Positions 34,112-39,939 of a stretch of 39,939 nt of DNA are shown piece after piece. Every line of letters begins with the position of its first letter. Position 1 is the stretch's first letter. A program made the position numbers and the translations under genes. The notes below the pieces were generated by a model. That model saw only the letters and a program-made list of their open reading frames with translations, searched no databases and was not told the origin of the DNA. This DNA is from Bordetella parapertussis (lineage in GTDB: Bacteria > Pseudomonadota > Gammaproteobacteria > Burkholderiales > Burkholderiaceae_B): positions 1 to 39,939 of the forward strand of contig CAMEAW010000011.1 of NCBI GenBank assembly GCA_945911685.1, given 5' to 3'.

Positions 34112-35407
34112 ATGAAATCACTTGTTCAAAACCTAGCCCTCGCGAGTTTTTGTTTTGCCTTTTCTAATGCGGTCGCAGCGCCTCCAGTTGCGCCTTTTTA
34201 TGAGTCAGTCATACGAATGAGCCCGACTGGGGTATTGGGCCAAGTGATCAAAAAAGAGCAGATTCAGACATCACTCAAAGGGGCGCAAGCTTGGAAAATT
34301 GCCTACATTTCATCTGATATCGGTGAGCGTAAGACAATTGCTACGGCACTGGTGATTGCCCCTGTTGGCCCAGCCCCCAAAGAAGGCAGACCCATTTTGG
34401 CCTGGGCTCATGGCACAACAGGCTCTGCCCAAAACTGTGGCCCCTCCCAAGTGATTGACCCAACGCGTGAGCTCAATGAGTACTTCCTCTTGAATGGAAA
34501 CTCTTCGACTGACTATGGGATTCCGAAGGGTCAAGAGTTTATTAACGAAGGTTATGTCGTTGTTGCCACCGATTACCAAGGTCTTGGCGGTGGTGGTAAG
34601 CATCAATATGCCGTTGCGCAAACTAATGGCAGAGATGTCATTAACTCTGCGCGAGCAGCAAGCTCAATGACAGAAATCGGTGCGGGCAAAAAGACTGTTG
34701 TGTATGGTTGGTCGCAGGGTGGGGGTGCAACTATTGCCGCTGCAAGTCTGCCAGACTATCAGGCTCTGCAAGGTACTGCTTCAGATAATTTGCAGTACCT
34801 TGGATTTGTCGCCTTGGCGCCAGAAGATTTAGCGGCTCTACTTCCAAAAACTCCGCTCGATGCAGCAGGTGCGGTCAAAGTGATGAAAGAGTTTACTGAG
34901 GCGAATGTCTCGAATGTATTCTTATTTACCCACTTCATGATGGGGCTCTGGGGCACTCAGGCCGCCTATCCCGAGCTTAAGCTCACTGATTTACTGACTG
35001 AAGAGGGTGCAAAAGTTGCAGATCAATTATCAAGTAATAAATGTGTTCACGTGATGGCTGACTCGTTTAACTATGCCTACGGAGACAAATACAAATCTCT
35101 AGTGAATCCCCAATCCAGTAACTCGTCGGCTTGGATTAAGGCGTTTGTTGATGGTAGTGTCAAACCCGTAAAACCAGTGGCGCCAGTCGCGATTTACTGG
35201 GGTACAAAAGATACTGTCGTGCCTCCGGTTATGCATGAGCTCTATCAAAAGCAAATGTGCGCGATGGGCGCGAATGTAGCAAGAGTTCAGCTGCTAGGTG
35301 AGCAAACGCACTTTTCAACCCCCGGCGTTTCTGCGCCACTGTATCTTGAATGGGTGAAGGATCGTATTGCCGGGAAACCATTAGAGAATGGTTGTCCAAA
35401 GGGGTAA
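34112..35407 (+). CDS. Secreted alpha/beta hydrolase (secretory lipase-like)
   Basis: 431 residues. A signal peptide of about 22 residues ends in A-V-A-A. Residues 97-104 (A-W-A-H-G-T-T-G) form the oxyanion loop, Y-G-W-S201-Q-G-G the nucleophile elbow, a late G-T-K-D-T-V-V-P-P holds the acid and G-E-Q-T-H-F-S-T-P the histidine. The architecture matches the LIP/secretory lipase family, which cleaves esters of lipids or polymers outside the cytosol. Four cysteines in the mature part could form disulphides. An AGGAG ribosome site precedes ATG 34112. The 249 bases upstream show no other feature that I can support. Confidence 0.85.
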   Translation: MKSLVQNLALASFCFAFSNAVAAPPVAPFYESVIRMSPTGVLGQVIKKEQIQTSLKGAQAWKIAYISSDIGERKTIATALVIAPVGPAPKEGRPILAWAHGTTGSAQNCGPSQVIDPTRELNEYFLLNGNSSTDYGIPKGQEFINEGYVVVATDYQGLGGGGKHQYAVAQTNGRDVINSARAASSMTEIGAGKKTVVYGWSQGGGATIAAASLPDYQALQGTASDNLQYLGFVALAPEDLAALLPKTPLDAAGAVKVMKEFTEANVSNVFLFTHFMMGLWGTQAAYPELKLTDLLTEEGAKVADQLSSNKCVHVMADSFNYAYGDKYKSLVNPQSSNSSAWIKAFVDGSVKPVKPVAPVAIYWGTKDTVVPPVMHELYQKQMCAMGANVARVQLLGEQTHFSTPGVSAPLYLEWVKDRIAGKPLENGCPKG

Positions 35408-35527
35408 GGTAAAGCTTGGCATCTTCAGGCTCAGCTCGATTCGCCGTTGGGCAGCCACCTGAAGTCGGCTTCGTCAGCTAATTTAGTGCGAATAGACTGC
35501 CTGTTTATCTCACGACTCTTGCCATCT

Positions 35528-35557
35528 TTGAGGTAAATGGGCGCGGCTGTGTATAAT
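35528..35557 (+). promoter_or_regulatory. Predicted sigma-70 promoter of tRNA-Val
   Basis: TTGAGG (35528-35533), an 18-base spacer and a perfect TATAAT (35552-35557) are followed by the GC-rich discriminator TCGCCCC, the usual form for stable-RNA promoters under stringent control. The tRNA starts about 50 bases further downstream. Confidence 0.7.
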
Positions 35558-35613
35558 TCGCCCCTTGGATTCGTCCAGAACTCCAATCAGCCGCGTCAAG
35601 CGCGCCTCAGATT

Positions 35614-35688
35614 GGGCGGTTAGCTCAGTGGTAGAGCACTGCCTTCACACGGCAGGGGTCACAAGTTCGAAACTTGTACCGCCCACCA
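35614..35688 (+). tRNA. tRNA-Val (anticodon CAC)
   Basis: 75 bases including the encoded CCA. The acceptor stem GGGCGGT (35614-35620) pairs with ACCGCCC (35678-35684). The D-arm contains AGCTCAGTGGTAGAGC, the anticodon stem CTGCC/GGCAG encloses the loop TTCACAC with anticodon CAC, and the T-arm has GTTCGAAAC. It reads GUG valine codons. The 3' end is 11 bases from a convergently read PIN-domain toxin gene. Confidence 0.97.
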
Positions 35689-35699
35689 AAAATACTAGG

Positions 35700-36086
35700 T
35701 TACTTCGCCAAATAAGTCACTGCAGGCAGCTTGGCAAAATGGGCGTCAAAAGTCAGTAATTCGGCGCCGCAATGTTGCGCCGTGGCGTAAACGATCGCGT
35801 CAGCGGTTGCCAGTTTGAATTTTCGATGACATTCTGCCGCTAACAATGCGATGCTGGTTTCGAGCGGTGCCACAATGCACTTTTGCGTGTAGGCGATCAC
35901 AGTATCAGCTCGCTCTTCGCCAAGCTCTCTCGTCAGCCACTTTGATAACTCCAGTTGTACGATCGTTGGCACAATGCAAAAGTCCTTTGCAGGAAATCTG
36001 TTGTTGAGTTTTTTTCCGTGCTGACTATCCGTCAGCCATTCAATCCATGCAGAGGTGTCTACGACCCATAGTTGCTTGGATGCCAT
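35700..36086 (-). CDS. vapC: PIN-domain toxin, VapC family
   Basis: 128 residues. The four acidic residues of the PIN ribonuclease site are present: Asp10 (V-V-D-T-S-A-W-I-E), Glu46 (Q-L-E-L-S-K), Asp96 (T-A-D-A-I-V-Y-A-T-A) and Asp114 (L-T-F-D-A-H-F). VapC toxins cut specific RNAs, often tRNAs, when the antitoxin is lost. The ATG overlaps the antitoxin stop by one base. The gene ends 11 bases from the 3' end of tRNA-Val. Confidence 0.92.
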   Translation of the reverse strand: MASKQLWVVDTSAWIEWLTDSQHGKKLNNRFPAKDFCIVPTIVQLELSKWLTRELGEERADTVIAYTQKCIVAPLETSIALLAAECHRKFKLATADAIVYATAQHCGAELLTFDAHFAKLPAVTYLAK

Positions 36087-36298
36087 CAGAAACGATCCTT
36101 GCGGTCTCGGTACTTATCGACATTTGCGCCTTTTGCGATCCCTCGCAGTTGATTGAGTTCGGGTACGGGCATCACGAGTAGACCATCACCTTTGGGAAGA
36201 AACACAAACTCTTGCCCAGCAGACCAGTGCATCGTTTCTCTGATCTCTTTTGGAATAGAGATTTGGAACTTGCTTGATAGCGTGGCGGTATTAGACAT
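36086..36298 (-). CDS. vapB: AbrB/MazE-type antitoxin, VapB family
   Basis: 70 residues. The N-terminal swapped-hairpin DNA-binding domain reads A-T-L-S-S-K-F-Q-I-S-I-P-K-E-I-R-E near residues 4-20, the SpoVT/AbrB signature. The basic C-terminal tail (K-Y-R-D-R-K-D-R-F) should wrap the toxin. The antitoxin gene comes first and overlaps vapC by one base, the usual order for coupled synthesis. It would neutralise VapC and repress its own promoter; an inverted repeat suited to this lies 16 bases upstream. Confidence 0.9.
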   Translation of the reverse strand: MSNTATLSSKFQISIPKEIRETMHWSAGQEFVFLPKGDGLLVMPVPELNQLRGIAKGANVDKYRDRKDRF

Positions 36299-36313
36299 TT
36301 CTGGTCACTTATT

Positions 36314-36344
36314 GATCGATAGGTTATTGGTAAGAATATCGATC
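36314..36344. promoter_or_regulatory. Inverted repeat upstream of vapBC, likely autoregulatory operator
   Basis: GATCGATA (36314-36321) is mirrored exactly by TATCGATC (36337-36344) with 15 bases between, placing the centres of the arms about two helical turns apart. It is 16 bases upstream of the vapB start. VapBC complexes commonly bind such paired half-sites to repress their own operon. Confidence 0.65.
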
Positions 36345-36427
36345 TTTTCAGAAGTAGTCAACACCTAGTCTTGCTTCAGGTCGGTAAAAAGTGTCATCTC
36401 AATTTTTCAGGAGTACCCTGTTTTAGG

Positions 36428-37831
36428 TCAATTCGGCCTTGGTGCAAGCTTCAGCGGCGACACATGGGGCTCTAGCGCGGCGCAGGCTCTGAGTACGGTG
36501 AGGTCGTCGTGCATGCGCCCGACGACTTGTAAGCCAACCGGCAATCCTTTCGAAGTAAACCCGCAAGGCAGGCTCGCTGCGGGTTGCATCGTCAGATTGA
36601 ACAGATAACAAAAAGGATTCCAGATGCGCCAGGCGCTACCAATCGAGCCGTCTGCTTGTTTGGGTCCGAGTTGATTGACTTCAAACGCGGTGCCCGGCAT
36701 GGTGGGTAGCACAAGCAGATCCCAGTCAGTATGAAACTCGCGCATGCGCGCACCAAACGCACTGCGCTCTTCGACCGCTTGTAGATATTGCGGCAAGGTG
36801 TAGGCACGCCCACGGTCGGCGGCTTCGCGTAGCCCGGGCTCTAAGACCTTCAGTTGTGCTTCAGTCATGTTGCGTTGGCCATACGCACAACCCGATTGCC
36901 ACAGCACATCAATGGTGTCATTCATGTCACCAACAGGTGGGTTGATTTCAGTGACGTGTGCTCCGAGTTCAGCCATTTTTTCAACAGCCGCTTTTACGAG
37001 CGCAGCGACGTCTGGATCGACCCCACCAAAGCCTAAGTCAGGGCTGTAGGCAATGCGCAGACCCTTGAGCCCTGTGCTCGGCAAGTCAGCCCAATTCATG
37101 TCTTGTTGGGGTAGTGCATGCCAGTCTCTGGCATCCCATTTTGAGATAATTGACAACGTGAGTGCCGCGTCGGCAACCGTTCTGGTCATGGGGCCGACGT
37201 TGGCAAGCGTGCCAACCTGGCTTGCGGGCCAGGCGGGTACGCGACCATAACTTGCCTTATGGCCGAAGACTCCGGTGTAGCTTGATGGGATGCGAATCGA
37301 ACCGGCACCATCCGTGCCGATAGAGATGGGGCCCAGACCGCAAGCTACCTGTACAGCAGAGCCACCGCTAGAACCGCCGGGTGTATGAGTGGGCTTCCAA
37401 GGGTTTCTTGTTGTACCCGCAAGCGCAGAATCGGTAATGCCTTTCCAGCCAAATTCTGGCGTTGTTGTTTTGCCTAGGATCACTGCGCCGGCCTCGCGCA
37501 AGCGCGCAACGGCTGGCGCATCTGCATCGCAGGGATCATCGGCCGAGGTTGTCAGCGACCCTCTTCTGGTGGGCATGCCTTTTGTGACGAGCAAATCCTT
37601 GATACCGATGGGTACGCCATCCAAGCCAGAAAGCGGTGCGCCCGCGTTGTAGCGTTGCTCAGAGGCACGGGCTGCGCTCAGCGCGTGTTCTGGGCTCAAG
37701 TGACAAAAAGCATTGAGACTGTCGAAATCAGGGATGGCTTCTAAAATCGCTTTGGTCGCTTCAACCGGCGACAGCGTTCGGGCGCGATAGGCTTGGGCGA
37801 GTTCGATTGCTGTTGCGCTGTGTGGGTTCAC
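36428..37831 (-). CDS. Amidase-signature family hydrolase
   Basis: 467 residues from GTG 37831, which has an AAGG about 9 bases upstream; the frame can extend to TTG 37891, but those 20 residues look non-conserved. Catalytic features are Lys in G-I-K-D-L-L-V-T-K-G, G-G-S-S-G-G-S-A-V near 155-165 and G-T-D-G-A-G-S-I-R-I-P for the nucleophile. The M-P-T-R-R-G-S segment after the lysine and the C-terminal L-P-C-G-F-T-S-K-G-L-P-V-G-L-Q-V-V-G-R motif are typical of general amidases. The substrate is unknown. It differs clearly from the amidase at 11162, so the two are not a recent duplication. Confidence 0.88.
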   Translation of the reverse strand: MNPHSATAIELAQAYRARTLSPVEATKAILEAIPDFDSLNAFCHLSPEHALSAARASEQRYNAGAPLSGLDGVPIGIKDLLVTKGMPTRRGSLTTSADDPCDADAPAVARLREAGAVILGKTTTPEFGWKGITDSALAGTTRNPWKPTHTPGGSSGGSAVQVACGLGPISIGTDGAGSIRIPSSYTGVFGHKASYGRVPAWPASQVGTLANVGPMTRTVADAALTLSIISKWDARDWHALPQQDMNWADLPSTGLKGLRIAYSPDLGFGGVDPDVAALVKAAVEKMAELGAHVTEINPPVGDMNDTIDVLWQSGCAYGQRNMTEAQLKVLEPGLREAADRGRAYTLPQYLQAVEERSAFGARMREFHTDWDLLVLPTMPGTAFEVNQLGPKQADGSIGSAWRIWNPFCYLFNLTMQPAASLPCGFTSKGLPVGLQVVGRMHDDLTVLRACAALEPHVSPLKLAPRPN

Positions 37832-38151
37832 GGTAGTTGCCTTGGTATCGATATCCCGAGTGCACGAGATAAAACGGTTTGCATTCTGCAAACCATCGTA
37901 TTACAGAACCTCGCCCTGTCAAACCGTTATTTTTTTCAAGTATGTTGAGCTCAAAAAATCTCGGTACGACTTTTTGTGACTTTGCCAATTTTGTAGGAAA
38001 TTTACTGGGCGCACAGTGGGCCGGTCGTTCAGACGAGGTTGAAATTTGGTACGATTCACGCTGCGCCTAGCATGACGGCTTCTCAAATAAGAGGTGAATA
38101 GGCGGCCAAAACTAAAAAAATTAATTCACAGCCCCTAGTCAACCCGTGATC
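37832..38151. other. Gene-free stretch between amidase and spermidine-synthase-like gene
   Basis: Divergent promoter region of about 320 bases. I see no tRNA, clear hairpin or convincing -35/-10 pair. A 43-codon open frame (ATG 37942 to TAG 38070) lacks a good ribosome site and any recognisable family, so I do not call it a gene. Confidence 0.5.
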
Positions 38152-39939
38152 ATGACCCATCCCCTACCGAGCCACTCTCCGAATCCGTGGAGTTTTTTGC
38201 CCTTTGCGCTGACGATATTTACGAGCGCTTTTTTATTGTTTCAAGTTCAGCCCCTGTTGAGCAAACAAATCCTGCCATGGTTTGGCGGCAGCCCAGCAGT
38301 TTGGACGACGGCCATGCTGTTTTTTCAAAGCCTGTTGTGCATGGGCTATCTGTATGCCCATGCTTTGGCCTCCTTGCCTTCGCGAAAAACGCAGGCGCGT
38401 ATCCACGTGGTCTTGTTGGTGCTGGCAGCTTTATTGGCCTCCAGAGTACTGCCCGGCACAGAACTTCGGCCAGATTCCCCTGATTCACCTGTTTTTCAGG
38501 TGCTGCTGATTTTGGGGGTCAGTGTGGGTTTGCCGTACTTTTGTTTGGCGACCACCGGGCCTTTGGTTCAGCACTGGTTCACCAGTACGGCACACTCCTC
38601 CTCAGTTTTCCGTTTGTACGCTTTGTCTAATGTGGGTTCGTTCTTGGCCCTGTTGTCTTTTCCGTATGTGCTGGAGCCGTGGCTCGAGCAGCAGGAAATG
38701 GGGCGCCTTTGGACCGCTGGCTTTTGGGTGTTTGCCTTGCTTTGTTTGCCGGTGGCGTTGGGGGCGTGGCAAAACAAGTCTCCGATCGGCGCAGCCTCTT
38801 CTGGGGCTGCAGACGGTGTGCCTGCCAAGCAAGCCGTGGTCAGTTCGCTCAAGCCTTCGTTGGCCCAGCGCCTGTCGTGGGTAGCTTTACCGGCCTTGGC
38901 TTCACTGGTGTTTATTGCGACCACCGATCAGATCAGCCACGATGTGGCACCCGAGCCTGGGCTTTGGGTGGCGACGCTGGGCTTGTATTTGGTTACTTTC
39001 ATCCTGACGTTTGACCACCCTCGGTGGTACCGCCCCAAGTTGTTTGCGTTTCTTACGCTGGTGTTGTTGTTAGCGTCTTCAGGGTTGAGCGATATACCGC
39101 GTTGGCTCGGTATTCAATGGGAGTACGGCGTCAATGAAGTGCGTTGGTCGCATTACGCGTTGTTGTTTGTAGTGTGCATGCTGTGCCACGGTGAGTTGTA
39201 TCGCCGCAGACCAACGGATACGCGTCGCTTGACCGAGTTTTACCTGTGCATGTCGGTGGGTGGGGCATTCGGGGGCTTGTTCGTGACCCTCGTGGCGACC
39301 CAATTCTTTGACGATTACTTCGAGTGGCTGATAGCGTTAGTGTTGGTGGCCTTGTTGGCGTGCAGTGTGTTGTTTAGCTTTGGGGGGCAAGCCCCTGGTC
39401 GTATGCGACAGGCAGGGGCGGCTTTGACGGCAGTGGTCATGGTGGCGTTGTTGTTTGCCATGGAAAATCCATGGTCTTGGCGTGACGTCCACAAGGGCGA
39501 GCGTACCGAGGTTTTGCTTGACCAAGTCCGAAATTTTTATGGCACCGTCGCCGTGAAAGAGCGACGGTTTGCAGCAGAACCCGAGCGCAATGACCGCGTT
39601 TTTTTCAGCGGTAATGTGACCCATGGTCAGCAGTTTCTTTCTGACAAGCTGCGTCATGTGCCGACCACTTACTATGCGCGCGACAGCGGTATCGGCGAAA
39701 CTTTACAGTGGGCTATGAGCCAAAAACCGTCGCTTTCGGTTGCCTTGATTGGTTTAGGCGCTGGCACCTTGGCCAACTATGCACGCCCAGCCGATGCCTA
39801 TGACTTTTATGAAATCAACCCTGCGGCCGTGCGAATTGCGCAAGAGTGGTTTGATAACTTATCGACCTGTAAAGCGGGTGAGCAAAATATTTTGTTAGGT
39901 GATGCCAGGTTGCGCATGGAGCAGCTGCCTAAAGACAAG
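38152..39939 (+). CDS. Membrane-anchored spermidine-synthase-like protein, 5' part (runs off window)
   Basis: The frame is open from ATG 38152 to the last base, giving 596 residues without the C-terminus. It begins with F-A-L-T-I-F-T-S-A-F-L-L-F-Q-V-Q-P-L, followed by about ten membrane helices in the first 430 residues with the S-P-A-V-W-T-T-A-M-L-F-F-Q segment of the family. A soluble aminopropyltransferase-like domain follows: Y-Y-A-R-D-S-G-I-G-E-T-L, then a nucleotide-binding turn L-I-G-L-G-A-G-T-L and an acidic residue in F-Y-E-I-N-P-A-A-V. These fused membrane proteins resemble SpeE but their substrate is mostly unproven. The gene is divergent from the amidase gene. Confidence 0.88.
   Translation, partial: MTHPLPSHSPNPWSFLPFALTIFTSAFLLFQVQPLLSKQILPWFGGSPAVWTTAMLFFQSLLCMGYLYAHALASLPSRKTQARIHVVLLVLAALLASRVLPGTELRPDSPDSPVFQVLLILGVSVGLPYFCLATTGPLVQHWFTSTAHSSSVFRLYALSNVGSFLALLSFPYVLEPWLEQQEMGRLWTAGFWVFALLCLPVALGAWQNKSPIGAASSGAADGVPAKQAVVSSLKPSLAQRLSWVALPALASLVFIATTDQISHDVAPEPGLWVATLGLYLVTFILTFDHPRWYRPKLFAFLTLVLLLASSGLSDIPRWLGIQWEYGVNEVRWSHYALLFVVCMLCHGELYRRRPTDTRRLTEFYLCMSVGGAFGGLFVTLVATQFFDDYFEWLIALVLVALLACSVLFSFGGQAPGRMRQAGAALTAVVMVALLFAMENPWSWRDVHKGERTEVLLDQVRNFYGTVAVKERRFAAEPERNDRVFFSGNVTHGQQFLSDKLRHVPTTYYARDSGIGETLQWAMSQKPSLSVALIGLGAGTLANYARPADAYDFYEINPAAVRIAQEWFDNLSTCKAGEQNILLGDARLRMEQLPKDK

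Noticed and set aside
11162..37831. The two amidases as a duplicated pair or as GatA
   Set aside because: They share only family motifs, differ in length and flanks, and neither has gatB or gatC next to it.
37942..38070. 43-codon open frame in the amidase/spermidine-synthase gap
   Set aside because: No ribosome site, no recognisable family and no supporting neighbour. It may be chance in a gene-free region.
1..39939. CRISPR array, insertion sequence or prophage
   Set aside because: No regularly spaced repeats, transposase, integrase or phage structural genes were found by reading the window on both strands.

Overview
The window looks like a Burkholderiales (Betaproteobacteria) chromosome, most likely Alcaligenaceae-like and of moderate GC. 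The evidence is the order mltD-gloB-methyltransferase-rnhA-dnaQ, a Bug-type (TctC) periplasmic receptor, a complete livKHMGF branched-chain-type ABC operon, BenE, and two amidase-signature hydrolases. This is inferred from gene content only; there is no rRNA in the window.

Layout. 1-504: 3' part of a fumarylacetoacetate-hydrolase-family gene. 530-4948 (minus): a tight operon of an OpgH/MdoH-like glucosyltransferase, an NdvA-like ABC exporter and a SAM methyltransferase. 5113-9907: a zinc-less MDR dehydrogenase, a PTPS/QueD-fold protein with a rewritten active site, a GT4 glycosyltransferase, a stand-alone RibD-type reductase (minus strand) and a GTP cyclohydrolase II whose DHBP-synthase half is degenerate. 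9989-16973: BenE, an amidase, a SulP transporter coupled to a CYTH-like protein with a lysine-rich start, a two-part chromate transporter and a YggU-family protein. 17119-24192: a beta-hydroxyacid dehydrogenase, an SCP2-like protein and an alpha/beta hydrolase, followed by livKHMGF and a strong bidirectional terminator. 24262-29407: housekeeping block of fabI, mltD, gloB, a methyltransferase, rnhA and dnaQ, with a 19-bp tandem repeat before dnaQ. 29505-32857: two enolase-superfamily (mandelate racemase-type) enzymes flanking a Bug receptor. 33074-35407: an outer-membrane barrel and a secreted lipase-like hydrolase. 35614-37831: tRNA-Val(CAC), a VapBC-type toxin-antitoxin pair and a second amidase. 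38152-end: the start of a membrane-bound spermidine-synthase-like protein that runs off the window.

The most interesting region is 530-9907. Its enzymes look like parts of riboflavin and pterin/queuosine biosynthesis, but none of the genes that would complete those pathways is here: no deaminase, DHBP synthase, lumazine synthase, riboflavin synthase, QueC, QueE or QueF. The PTPS-fold protein has lost the catalytic Cys, Asp and His of QueD, and one zinc-binding His, while keeping the residues expected to hold the pterin ring. With a dehydrogenase, a sugar transferase, a methyltransferase and a neighbouring exporter, the simplest reading is a dedicated pathway from GTP to a glycosylated and perhaps methylated pyrimidine/pterin-type metabolite. 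The product is unknown to me and the pathway is an inference from gene content.
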